Origin: Trichoplax adhaerens
Taxonomy: Eukaryota; Placozoa; Uniplacotomia; Trichoplacea; Trichoplacidae
Reading direction: 5' to 3'
Assembly (NCBI RefSeq): GCF_000150275.1
Contig: NW_002060948.1
Coordinates: 5,064,241-5,128,240, forward strand
DNA length: 64,000 bases
Shown piece after piece: positions 27,529 through 39,860 of the stretch. Every line of letters begins with the position of its first letter. Within the stretch, counting starts at the first letter, position 1. The position numbers and the translations under genes were made by a program. The notes beneath the pieces were generated by a model that saw nothing but the letters and a program-made list of their open reading frames with translations, was not told where the DNA came from and made no database searches.

Positions 27529-30446
27529 AATCTATCTCAATAATTATGACTGCAGATTGCTTGATAATGTACTTTTCAATCATTTTAGTAGCAACAGCAA
27601 TTCCTCACAACCATTTGGTTCTAAATTGGAAATTAAATATTGTCCGTTCATATCCTAAAATATTTTATTTTATGATTTTAAAATTAGATTAAATTTATTT
27701 AATGTTTATCTGATATTTTTAATGTAAAAGAAAGAAGTAAGATATATTTTACCAGCATAAGTGCGTTATCTTGTTCATGTTTGTTCTTGCATTTGGTATA
27801 TTCCGAAATTCGATTCTGCTTACAGTGCTTTTACTCAGGGATGTCATATCGGAGCAAATTCCTTTTCATAGCTCTAAGATTTTTACTGCTATATGTTGAA
27901 AGAAATTGTAAAGAAGGGTCTGCAATGTTATCATTGCTTGTATGGTGATACTCAATCTTTGTGTATGCTATTACTGAAGTCGTATATAAGTTAGGAATGT
28001 GCACTATAGCTTTATCATAAAATTAATTTAGAAGCAAAGGATAGAGTATATTAATATAGTACAGTAGCAAAAATTATAATACATGAAATTATAGTGAGAT
28101 CAGGTAGTAGAATTATAAAATTCCTGTGTAATTTAATTGAGATCTTCTGTATGCGAAGATATATCTATCAAGTTATTTTTAATCTATTTCTAACTCTTAT
28201 AAAGAACAATATCGTAGAATTGCATTCTAGTAGAAGTAAAATAATAAAACCGAGGTATAATTGATTTAAACCTTGATTATGTAGAGAAATATGCATAATT
28301 CTTATTAGCCTATTCCTAAGTGTGAATAAGGAATGCTATTCCTAAATTATATTCCATTAGTAATAGAATTATAACGTGCAACATCTTCATTAAACCATGC
28401 GACCGTAACAGCGGAATTATAAAACTATCACATATTGGGTTCAGACCATCTTTATATGAAAAAGTAATTATACTGTAAATTAGTTCCTAGTCTACTCCTA
28501 CAGTCCTTAAAAAAATAAAGTACCTGAATTGTGCTACATATGATATCAGTAAAATTATAAAATTACTGTATCATTATTTTAATCAGACTTTCTCTCTATG
28601 CCGAAATTCTTTCAATTTATTCGCGTCTATATTCACGCCTAGTATATATATATATCAATAAAGCCTGTGAATCCTATTGCACTAGCACCGGATCCTTAAT
28701 TAATGTCAAGAATTGAATATATTTGATGAGGTTTTATTATATGTGTCAAAGTTAAGGTAGTATTAGTATAGTTGATGTCAATAGAATTTGAGAGTTTTAA
28801 TCTTAATTTTATTCATTAATTTATATTATAGGCACATGGACCAGCTAATTAGTAACTGGCCAATTGTGAAGCAATAGGTAATAAAATCATAACTCGACTC
28901 TCGCTATTAATCAAAGTATCATGAAAGCTTGTAATTCAGACCCCATAGCAACCCTAATGGTATTTAGTCTTCGTTTGCTATTAATTGCTGCAAATGTTAG
29001 CACTATTACCTTATTCATTATTATTACATGGCAACTTTCGTTTAGTTTCCATCATTTATGAAAAACTACAAATAAATGAGTTCTAACTCAGTGTGTTCCT
29101 ACAATTGTAAGAAGGTAATTGCTGATCTAGCTAGCTGAACACATGCAGTATAATATGATTATATTACTTCGTAACTATTTATGATATCTCTGATTTCGGA
29201 ATAAATTGATTTTTATTCCATTGTTGTAATTGTAATATGATGCAGTTATCCTCTTAAAATCCTTCTGTCAAGCATTTGCTAGTAAGCAAGTGTAGCCGTT
29301 ACACTTTGAGACTGCGACTTAGGCGGAAGCATCTTTTGCAATCATACCAAAATTAACAAATTTTTGACCTTAGATATGAAATTGAATTGATTGCTTGATC
29401 GAAAAAAATTGATATAATAACGAAAGCCTATAGCTTACAGCACATTCAGCAATTTGAGATTGGCTTCAGGGTTGATCTATTTAAAAGCAGGGTTTTAAAG
29501 AAGGTCTGGTTTTGAAGCTACCACGATAGCTGAAAAAAAAAATGGTATAATTTCTAAAACCAGCAGATTAAGCCATGTGAGATTAGCTTCAGAATTGATG
29601 TATTTAAATGTAGGATTTTTAAGAGGTTAGGGTTATAGACTTTGAAGCTATTGCGCTGTCTGAAAAGGTACATAATATAATATCTATAATCTATAGCTTA
29701 CAGCACATTAAGTCACAATATCTAAAATCTATAGCTTATAGCCAATTAAGTCAATTGAGATTGGCTTTAGGGTTGATTTAAAAGGAAGATTTTAAAGAGG
29801 ACCCGACTCTAACATTCTTACGGTGGCTAAAATTATAGATACACTATGGAAAACCTGTAGCTTAAAGTATACTGAATCTTTTGAGATTGGCTTTAGGCTT
29901 GATCTATTTAAAAGGAGAATTTTAAAGAGGGTCCAGCTTTAAAGTTATTGCAGTGGCTGAAAAAATAATAGAATATGGAAAACCTGTAGCTTACAGCACA
30001 TTAAGTCATTTGAGATTGGCTTTAGGGTTGATCAAATTTAAAAGCAGGATTTTAAAAGACGCTCCGACTTTGAAGCTATTATCCTACTGGGCTAGCACTA
30101 TTAGACTATGGCATTCTTCTAATGAATAATATTGTAATTTGCATTACTATAGTTCTTAAAATCCTGACAATAAAGCCTTAATGGAAGGCGGAAGTTTGAA
30201 TTCTATACATATGGCCAGATAGAATGCTATAAAAAAGTACCAGGATTGACCGGATATGGAATTATTAGCATAGTTTATCTACGCATGCTATACTTTGCGT
30301 ACTATGTGCTAGCATTAAACTGCAAGTGAATAGCAGCAACTGCTTCTCATCAGAGCGACATCATTTTTTTCCATCAGCGGTCATCTCTGCTTTCTATCGC
30401 AACATCTCAATTTGCTTTTATTCCTAGTTGGATTGGAAAACTCATC
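27529..30446. other. Spacer between the two CD20-like genes
   Basis: No coding exon recognised. The right part holds a tandem repeat array (29440-30090, separate entry). The rest is AT-rich. Confidence 0.45.
29440..30090. repeat. Tandem repeat array, about 125-bp units, five copies
   Basis: The block TTGAGATTGGCTT(C/T)AGGGTTGAT begins near 29454, 29576, 29755, 29881 and 30010. Each unit continues with TTTAAA-GCAGG-TTTTAAAGA and ends with a stretch like ACCTGTAGCTTACAGCACATTAAGTCA. The third interval is longer because a piece of the unit (TATAGCTTACAGCACATTAAGTCA) is itself doubled. The units have diverged, so the array is not recent. Confidence 0.85.
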
Positions 30447-33400
30447 ATGACGAATGCTCTAAGGCCTGGAGGTTTTCGAAGTGTACCTGAACATCATGCG
30501 GCACTCTTAGGTACCATTCTCATCACCAATGGCATAATTTCTTTTACCGTTGGAGTCCTGGATCTGTCTTTGTATACTATCTATGCGTATAACTACATTT
30601 ATGTTGGTGCCCCAATTTGGAGTGGAATTATTGTAAGTTTTATTCTATTTAGGGCCACGAGCAGGATGGAAATTGTTTTCTTTATCTTATCGATCTGAAA
30701 TTGCTAAATCTTATTACCAGTTCTCATAAGTGCCCAAGGAGAACAATTGCTCTGTTAATTGCTTCGATTACCTGATTAACGTGTTCTTCAGTAATGGCGT
30801 AGGATACCAGTTAGTTGATAGAGAGACAAAAAAAAAACTAATTAGACCATTAGAACAAGTGGAGTACTGTTATGGATCATATTGAAATCCACACACTTAG
30901 TTCGATGTTAGTATTTCTTCTCCTGGAATAGGATTCATGAGACTACTACTAGCAGTTCCATTTTCAGGGGCACTAGCTTAACTTACCTTAGCAAGAGTTT
31001 GTCCCATAGTTTATCCATTAATAACTTTATTACATGTTGATAAGAATACAAGTGCACTGTAAAGAGTTTATAAAAATCCACTTGAACAGCATTCACGTTT
31101 TATTCTTTTCCCCTCCACTAACTTTATCTTATATCACGTAAAATGAATTTATAAATTAGCACGCAAATAACCGTAGTAAAACGATCAAGTTGAGTCTCTA
31201 TCGACTTTGAACACTGGAAATACGATACTACTTGAGGATAGTTAATCTTTTTACACTCAGTCAGCGTTAGGGTTGGAATTAGCCAAAATGAATCTATCGA
31301 CTTTTACCACTGGAAATACAATACTACTTGAGGATAGTTAATCTTATTACACTCAGTCAGCGTTGGGGTTGAAATTAGCCAAGATAAATCTCTACTGTCA
31401 TGTATTTCGCTTGATATTGGTTTGTGAAAAGAATTCTGCAAACCATCACTCGTGAATGCATCTAAAAGCCTTCAACTATGGATGCATAAATAAGCGTAGA
31501 GGATCGATTTTTTTGCGACTGGAAATAATACTTGAGGATGGTAGATCTTGTTAGAATCTGTCACAGTTGGGGTTAGGATTTGCCTTGGTCAGTCTCTACT
31601 GTAGTGTATTTCGCTTGATATTGGCCTGTAAAATGAATTTCGCAAACCATCGCTCGTGCATAGATCTAAAAGTGTTAAGCTATGGACACGTAAATAACCG
31701 TAGCGGATCGATCAAGTTGAGTCTCTTTCGATTTTTAGGACTCAAAATACTGCTTGACCACGGTCTATCTTGCTAGGATTAGACATGGCACATACGGCTA
31801 GGGTGGAGACTATTAAAGAGAAAGAGAGGGACAGGAAACGCTCGTTCTCGATACGTGCTAATAATATGGAGACTGATTATTTTACTGGCTATTTCAACTG
31901 TATCATATATCTACAGTAGTATACTATACTGTTCGCCATTGATATCCAAATTAGCGGCTAGCATACTGCTAAGTACTTCTTCGTTGTCCCTTGGCTAGCC
32001 ACGGCTCGAATAAGCCTTCGTCCATTTTCTGTTGTAATTCACTTGATATCTTCGATTATTCACTACATTATGTATAGTTATCTAGTAGATCCGATAATAG
32101 GCTGATAATTAGAATCATAATTTCAATATTGATTCGTAAATGTCCCAATTTTACGCTACAATATTATTCTAACGCTAACGATGCTTCAAAATCAATAGTA
32201 CTTCATTGCTGGCATCCTTTCGGCCTGTAGCAGAAAAACAAAAGATATCCATCTTGTAAGTAACCAAATGATATTGGACTCTATCGAATCATTTCAACTC
32301 GTTGAATAGTAGTTGTCAATAGCCGGAGAGAATAGGTTAATCTAAAGTATGGCAAGCAATGATGGAATCTTTTATTTTAGGTTAATGCATCCTTTGCATT
32401 TTCGCTATTGACCACCATTTGCGCCTTGGTTTCCACCGTTTTATTAACCCTTGGTCGAGCCCAAGATATCCACTACAACAATTATCCTTTAGCCATGGTT
32501 GGTATTGCAGTCTCTGTCCTCTCATTTATCTTTGGCTTATGCGGAGCTGTTGTTGCTAGTTATGGCATGGATTGTGATTGCTGTGATTCCTCACAAATTC
32601 CTAACGGTCAATATGTCTACTTTGATAATGAAGCCAGTCAATTTGGCCAGGTAGGTTGGATAGTTGATTTAGAATGCACCAACTCTCTTGGGTGTGCGCA
32701 AAATCACTTTTAAATCATTTTCTACTTTGATTAAATCTTAGTAAATCATCCATGACAGTGATTCTAAAACTCAGTTTTCTATTACAGATGTTACTCAGGG
32801 TTATTCCTATGGTCTAATAGACTTCATTTTGCCTCCTTTTACTTATTTTTTGTTGTAGTCTTCTAGCCATGCACAAAGAATGCAACCACCCCAATCAATG
32901 CAATCACCGCAGCAGATACAGCAGACACGGCCGATGCAACCAATGCAATCACCGCAGCAGATACAGCAGACACGGCCGATGCAACCAATGCAACCAATGC
33001 AATCAATGCAACCAATGCAAACTGGATCAACTACGCAAACAGGTAAGTAGAAATTACTTTATAATTATAAAATTCTTTTAAGGCTTGCCAATTGAATTCA
33101 CCTGCTCTTTGATACTCGAAAATCACTTGCCCTTATTCCCAATCAGCTATTGGAAAATTAAAATATTATGTTACGTTATAATATTACAATCCAGATATGC
33201 AATAACCAATGCATGATAACCTTTCTAGTTAGTTCTAGCCAGTTTACCATTCTCACAAGATGAAAGTAGAATTGAAATCGATAAAAGCAAATATTTCATT
33301 TTCAATCTACGCTAGCATTCTATCATGAGTAGTTTACAGTTGGACAGCGATGAAATGGCATATCAGAATATTTGATTTCAAAATCTGTAGTAGTATTCTG

Positions 33401-34045
33401 TAATCAGCGAGTTAGAATTTTTACAATAGAAAAGGATAACTTAAGCTACGGTAACGAGAGGATATATCATGATAGCAGTAATTTAGAATTCTTATAACAC
33501 GAAAGTGCTATTTAAATTATACTAACAAGCGACGATTAAGTTTCAATCTATGTTGGCACCCTGTAATCCGTAGTTTAGAACCTTTATAACCGTAAAATGA
33601 ACTGGAATTAACACGTTAGCATTAAAATTACAAATGCATTCTAGCACTCTCTCATCAGTAGTTAAGAAATATTACAAAGAGGAAAGTGCATTTATCATCT
33701 AAATTAGCATGAGAGCACTTAATTTCCAAATTCATGATGGTGTTCTCTACTGTTAATAATAGTTTAGAATTCCTGCAACAATGAAGAATAGTTGATACAT
33801 TAACATAAGATGGCGTCAATGAAGAATATATCTTCATTGAGGCTTACATTAATCGATCATGTGGGCATTCAATTCCTTTAATTTCTATTAGAAGATTAAG
33901 TCTACTGCAATAGTGTATTGACACTTATCTAAATGGATAACTTTATATCTCTGTAGGACTAGTACAACATCAAAATGAACCTGCTATGGCAGCTAATTCA
34001 CTACCTATCTCTCAGAATGATGACTCTCAACCTCAGATATCGTAA
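30447..34045 (+). CDS. CD20/MS4A-like four-pass membrane protein, copy 2
   Basis: Five exons join in phase: 30447-30632, 32199-32255, 32381-32650, 32859-33042, 33957-34045 (261 aa). The first three exons match copy 1 in size (186/174, 57/57, 270/267 nt) and in phase (all 0), and encode the same four membrane segments with APIWSGII, the SRKTKDIHL connector, a segment starting VNASFAFSLLTTICALVSTV, and MDCDCC after segment 4. The tail differs completely: exon 4 encodes a Met-Gln-Pro-rich stretch with two perfect copies of a 45-bp unit (SPQQIQQTRPMQPMQ) and then three-residue MQP/MQS repeats. Introns are longer than in copy 1 and hold decayed repeats. A tandem duplicate with a new cytosolic tail is the simplest reading. 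Confidence 0.85.
31180..31790. repeat. Decayed tandem repeat in intron 1 of CD20-like copy 2
   Basis: Blocks such as ACTTGAGGATAGTTAATCTT and CAGTCAGCGTTGGGGTTG recur near 31230, 31330, 31530 and 31745. A longer block (ATTTCGCTTGATATTGG-TGTAAAA-GAATT-GCAAACCATC) appears at about 31405 and 31607. Mixed periods of about 100 and 200 bp suggest nested duplications. Confidence 0.75.
32893..32985 (+). repeat. Coding 45-bp tandem repeat in CD20-like copy 2
   Basis: TGCAATCACCGCAGCAGATA starts at 32899 and again at 32944, identical over the whole 45-bp unit and in frame, giving two copies of a 15-residue Gln/Pro/Met peptide. It is followed by shorter CCAATGCAA repeats. Confidence 0.93.
33300..33790. 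repeat. Decayed tandem repeat, about 90-bp units, intron 4 of CD20-like copy 2
   Basis: The block (T)CAGTAGTTTAGAATTCTTATAACA-GAAAGTG recurs with changes near 33328, 33407, 33478, 33570, 33657 and 33768, each preceded by a TTCTAGCA/GTATTCT-type stretch. About six units, steps of 70-110 bp. Confidence 0.75.
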
Positions 34046-37000
34046 AGAATTCATTCTTTTAAGTGTGAATGACTTCTAGTAGAATGTAGAAATAGAGCTA
34101 TTGGACTACTGGAGTGATTAATTGATAATTTTATGTCGACGAATAACAGTTCTATAGTTGTAGATGAAATGAACGATGTTTCAAGGTTAGGTACTAGCTC
34201 TGTTTGGCCACATAGGATGCGGTTGGTAGTACTCTCACTAAGTTATCCATCATGGCATTATAAGAAAAGTTGAGTACAATTTTTAAGCTTTTTCATGAAT
34301 TATCCTAATCTACTGTATCCGTGTTTTTTTGGTCGAGTATTCGTTGTGATAAATAAAGTTTATGAAACCTAAGCTGGCTTTCTATCAATATAATAGGTTA
34401 AGCTGTGTGTTAAAATAATTTTAAAAGGCTTAGCTTGTAGAATTCCCTCTATGGGAACAAATTTTAATAACTCACTTGTATAGTGGGAGCTATAGCCATG
34501 GATCTACATCGATTAGATTTGATTCAACGTTAATCAAGTAGATGAGAAAGCATAACTACTTGTTGTATCGTCAGTAAATAACTAAAAGTTGCGAGTACTA
34601 TTATTATTCTATCAACTGCTTGGAATAGTAGACTATACCTATACCGGAAATATGATTGCATTCGTGTGATTTCAGAACCAAAGATTATTATCATGCTGGT
34701 GTTTTATAAGCCGTTCACTAATAGAATTCAGCAACTCGAATTAGTTATAGACTATAAGATAAAGTTATCAGTAGTCTTGGGATAATATCTAGGGTACTTT
34801 ACGTGTAGTCCCAAGTTAAATCGCTTAAACGATTCCTTTTAATGTCGTATAATAGGTATTATATAACGAGGAGATCATTCTAGAAAACAGAGTGTCTAAT
34901 GGCCGGTATAATATAGTGGAAATAAAAAAAGTTTATATGCCTCTATACCATATCAAATGAACAAAAATGAATCAACAATTCTGTTTACGTAGAGTAAGAA
35001 ATAATTTTAAAGAGAGCCTTTCAATTACTTCTCTTCCTGTCAACCTGTAAGATTTTAAAATTGATATATTGAAGGTAAACGATAGAGAGGAATTGATCAG
35101 TTCTGCTGATTATCTTAAAATGCTTGAATAGTAGATCCACAGTTACGATAATAATATACCGATTTTAAATAGATGCAGGAATTTCAGTAATTACAATTGT
35201 CTATGTTAAGAATAATATAAGCAAGTAACGAAAAAATGTTGTCATTGTCTTCTAATTGAACTATACCATAGTAACTAACAATTCATGGCTTTATTTATAT
35301 TTCATTTAATGAATATTAATGCTGAATAATTTGGTATGGAGGTAGGTTGCTTTAACACACTATCAACCACCATTCCAATATAATGGAGTGTAAATAATGT
35401 ACAAAAATATGTAACATAAGCGTGAATAGATTGAATTTTAATTATTATTTTGTTATTACAAGATAAATTAGAACTAATTAGGGTTCTAGAATTACTCATA
35501 GTCATTTTTTAGCTGAGTTAAATCATTGAAAAAAATATTGAAGCATGATTACTGCTATTTTCAGAAAATACCAGGGGATAACGATGAGGGCTATTTAACA
35601 ACCTAGTATAAGATCGATAATCCTATTCTTATAAAATTCAAGTAATATTTACAATCATACATGAGACCCTATTAACGGGCAATAATTAATATAGTTCAAG
35701 GGAATTCCGGATGATGCATGATTGTTAACATGATAACTGCGTTTAACAATCTAGTATTGGCTAGGTAAGTTATTCCTACGAATTGATAGTTAGAGACACA
35801 TTTACTGAAGCCATAATATTATAATTAGTCTACTTTATTTAACCGACTAATGTTGCTACGATAAAGCTATTCCTGCGAACTTTCAATCAAAGATGAGACC
35901 CGTTTAATGGAGTAACAATCATTTTAATGATATTATCGGCAACAATGCAAGATTGCTCACGCTATGATTGATCAATTTACCCTTCGTATTTAGCAATCTG
36001 GTATTGACTCGATAAAGTCATTACCATGAAATCAGGGCAGTATTGATGGTCAAAAATTTGGTTTATTTAACGAATCAATAATTAATTACTGAAATAATAA
36101 ACAATTGCTAAATTATAGTTGAACACTGTTTGATGTATTGCATGGGTCGTTATATGACAATTAAACGTAGATTTTGACGAGTAATTAAGCCAATGATACT
36201 TTTACAGTTGTAGTTAAGCTGGAAGTAGTACGTATGGCCTTCGATAGTAAAATTAATTCTAAAGCAAAATTAAATTGACTCCTCCTCCATTTGCTGCTAT
36301 GCTATAAAGTTTCCTTCCAAGGAATGAAACTAAAACTTGGTATAATCATTAGAGAATTCTGGTGTCTTCTAATGTTTATTTTTTGTGGTCCATTAATTCT
36401 ACTTATACTTGGATGATTAATGGAAAGAATTACCTCAACATGAATATAATTATTAACACTTGCTATTATTATAATCCATTCATCCTAGATATAGATTAGT
36501 GCTACGAATTAATTTATTTAAAACATTTATTACGATTTTTTTACCACTGATCAGAATGTTGTAATATGTGATGTTATACGGCAAAATAGTCGATTAATTG
36601 CTAAGTCTCTGTAAAAAAATTATCTACGCAAATCTTAAAAAGTACTCATTGCTTAATTATTATTGTCTTTCAGAGATGAATCAAGATATATCAATATTGC
36701 ACGCTTATGTATAATAACCAATTTCGGACATAACGTTAATACAAATATCTCCAAGCACGACATACTGTATATCTAAAAACTAAAAGATATTGAACGGCAA
36801 TCCAGTGGTAAATTGCCTCACAGTCGTATTGCAATAAATTTTAACTTTGTATAATAATGACTAATTTTAGTCTAGGATTATATATTAAAAAGACCGCACT
36901 AATGCGATTATCGTATTAGCATTACTTTCTTGGCTTGTAGTATATCATGATAGACGAAATGTAAGATCAATTTATTAAATGCGAAAAATTTTCCTAGTAC

Positions 37001-37450
37001 TCGTATTTTATAGATAGGTAAATGACGTAGCAATAGGGAATACAGATATTTCAATAGAAATAGACGTCTAAACAAAGAGATCTTTTACAACTAATGAGTT
37101 AAACATGTGTATATGTTAAAAGCTGACGTATAAAAAATATGATGAAATCTTACGCCTGACTATGGAATACGCGTAAAATTTTTGATATCCAAATCAGCAA
37201 CGCTAGTATAGCATTTAATAGTTCGTCTACACCGTTAATGCAAAGTGAAACCATTAATTTTCGTTTTCGCCTGGCTTACGACCTAATAGTATGAAAATAG
37301 GGAAGGTATACTCGATAGTGTCATTTCCTGAGGCTCGCTGCAAAGCTTCCAACATTCTGTAGTGGTTAGATCAAATAAATATGATTGATACATCAGTATC
37401 ATTTTGTCAAAGAAGGTTAAAAATGATATTTTATTAATTGCCATAAAATG
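34046..37450. other. Spacer between CD20-like copy 2 and the methyltransferase gene
   Basis: AATAAA at 34352-34357 is a candidate poly(A) signal for CD20-like copy 2. From about 35570 to 36110 blocks such as TTTAACAATCTAGTATTGG-T-GATAAAG-TATTCCTACGAA recur roughly four times in degenerate form. No coding exon recognised. Confidence 0.45.
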
Positions 37451-39500
37451 CTATAACCTAGCTTTGACATCAAGCAAGGGATCATCAGAGTTCTTTTGTA
37501 GGTAAGCACGATACGCTGACCAAGAGCTTAAATAACCAATATAGCTATCTAAGCTCATACTGCCTTCTATAGTTATGGTGTCAATTCTATTGTCATAGTG
37601 GCGAAGAAAAATTAGAAACTATAGTATCCAACTTTATAGGAGATGACTCCTTCTTTTCAAGTTGGTCATTTCGAAATTTTTATAAAAACTTTCATATTGA
37701 AGGGTGATTAAAATTTTTCAGTATTTATATCTAAACGGATACTCTATAGGGAGCTTATTAAATGGTGTAGTCCATTGCACATTTGAAATTGAAGGACTTT
37801 ACAAAATAGTGATAGAAAGTTATCATCTGTATATGCGTCTATCATCCATTTTACTATGAACTTGATATATTTCTGAAGATGTATCAATAAGAAAGAACGT
37901 TAACTTACCTCATCTGGTCAGTGTACGGTAGCGTGATATGGCGATACAAGTTATCAATATACCATCTTCTATCCGACCAGTAACCTTTCAGTGTACCTTG
38001 ATAGAACTTGGAGTCAATTAAAAATTGATATAAATTGAATCGTTATGATATTTTCGTCAGCGCAGCATTCCATCTACTATAAATATATCAAAAATTGTCG
38101 TCTATTTCTATTCATTTTTATAGAAATAATGCACCCTGACAGCTTAGTCCTATAGCCTTGATGATGAAGTTGCAGTCATTAAGTATTAGTTTTATACAGT
38201 AGTTGAAGTCTTGTTCAGCAAGTAGGCAATGCATTATACTATCACAGAATAAAAATAACGTAATTTGAGCTACATCGGCAGACAAATTATTTTATTGAAG
38301 TCTAAATGCTTGAACAGGTTGACTCCATTATGGTATTTTAGGCTAACGCGTAGTAAAATTAAACATGGCCTCTATCATGGATATTGCATCTTTCCATTGA
38401 CTTTATGACAACTGTACCTAGCTGTCGTAGGATAATTACTACTGTAAGTTGTGCTGTGCAACAGGCTACGGTACTCGTGGGTAGATTCTGAGCTTTCCAC
38501 AGGCTACTAAGACTATGAATGAATGGAGAGCACATACAGTACAGTATTGCACTCATCGAAGACTTTGACATTGGTATCAGTCCAGCAGTTGGATGGGAAT
38601 TGCTATTGGAAGTCCATTTCTACCTGAAAAATAATCAACCTAATTTCTCATCTCTCTGATTGTGTAACTGTATTAATCTGTCGTATATTTTATGTTATTG
38701 AAAACCTCTCTATGTCTACAGCGGTAGGTAATGTTAAGCAATGGCAGTTGGATTAGCCTCTTTGCTCGTTGACATCGTGATTGATAGCATGATAGGAAAA
38801 TGTATTCCCTCAATGATACTCATATTGATCGATAATCGTATTCTACTGCATGAGTACTTTTATTTGGACAAGGTTATTGATGGGTTGAAGCTAATTTGGT
38901 ACTTTTTTAACGAGATGGAGTGAGAAAGCAATAACTGTGTATATTTAGGCATCTCGTGATCAGCCAGCATAGTCCGTTGGCAATGGATTGTCATCAACTT
39001 ACATCATGGCAAATTTTGGTCACTTCATGGTTGTTTGTAATGATGGAGTTGCCATAACCATATAAAGCTAAGCAACCCGTACCAGGCTTGAGTACACGAT
39101 CTGCCTCAGCGAAAAATTTCTTCTCATCGAGCCAATGGAATGATTGTGCACATGTCAGTAAATCAACACTGTTGGAATGACAAGGTAACTGTTCGCCGGA
39201 ACCGACTTGCAATGTGACATTCGCATTTTCTTTTTTTTCATTGCCTTGTTGGATTTGACCTTGGCTAGGATCAAGACCGATTACTTGAGTAAAATAGCGA
39301 GCTAATGGTTTGGTACTTTGGCCTGAGCCGCAGCCGACATCGACAGCTAAGTCATATTTTACTCGATCGTCTTTCCCTGTTAAAAATTGCAAGATTTGCT
39401 CATAGACTTCTGCAGGATAGGTCGGCCTATACCTGGCATAAGCTTTAGCATGATCTACTCCAGAAAATAATTTAGTATAGCGCGACATGATATCATTCAT
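37451..39500 (-). CDS. Class I SAM-dependent methyltransferase
   Basis: Three minus-strand exons, 39500-39003, 38006-37909 and 37586-37451, join in phase to 243 aa. The first exon holds the Rossmann core: motif I LAVDVGCGSGQS near residue 52, the acidic residue of motif II (GLDPS), and a later LLTCAQSFHWLDEKKFFAEA block. The second exon gives FYQGTLKGYWSDRRWYIDN and the third MSLDSYIGYLSSWSAY, both typical of the small cytosolic methyltransferase family that includes Dictyostelium DDB_G0268948-like proteins. The substrate is unknown. The start is ambiguous: ATG at 39500 or a Met four residues later. A GTTATA donor overlaps the stop, so a further 3' exon cannot be ruled out. Intron 1 (996 bp) carries short GTAC-rich patches. 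Confidence 0.85.
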
Positions 39501-39724
39501 TTAGTCATCATGGAGAAGCACTCTTGAGATAGCGTTACCACTCATCCACTTCTTGTCAAGAACAAATAGATAAAATGCGGAATCCAACTCGTTTATTGGC
39601 TAAGTCGAGGTAATCCTTATGTCCAGCTTTGCTTGCAGGCAGCTTTGCATCACCAAAGAGAGCTGAGCTCAGAAGGATTTGTTGACAATCTCGAGTAGCG
39701 CTGGCTGGGCATTTATACCTTTCG

Positions 39725-39860
39725 ACACGGTACGGTACGATACGATGCGGTACGGTACGATACGATGCGGTACGATACGATGCGGTACAGTACGCTAGAG
39801 ACCCTTCGAGACCCCTTTTAGAGTCTCTAGTGTCCAGTACAGTACTAGTACTGTACGTCG
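39725..39860. repeat. GATAC/GGTAC microsatellite upstream of the methyltransferase gene
   Basis: Alternating GGTAC, GATAC and GATGC pentamers run from about 39730 to 39790, followed by GTAC-palindrome words (CAGTACAGTACTAGTACTGTAC) near 39836. It lies about 230 bp upstream of the methyltransferase start codon, so within or near its promoter. Confidence 0.85.

Noticed and set aside
29440-30090. Regular repeats resembling a CRISPR array
   Set aside because: The units are long and diverged with no unique spacers, and the DNA is eukaryotic; it is a tandem repeat array.
32869-33081. Cys/Asn-rich 70-codon frame
   Set aside because: It is another frame of the Met/Gln/Pro repeat exon of CD20-like copy 2; the chosen frame splices in phase at both ends and this one does not.
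38359-38571. Minus-strand 70-codon frame
   Set aside because: It lies in intron 1 of the methyltransferase gene; real exons on either side join in phase without it.
37451-39500. Methyltransferase as a truncated gene fragment
   Set aside because: At first only the 39003-39500 exon was obvious, but two further exons at 37909-38006 and 37451-37586 restore the expected C-terminal blocks in phase.
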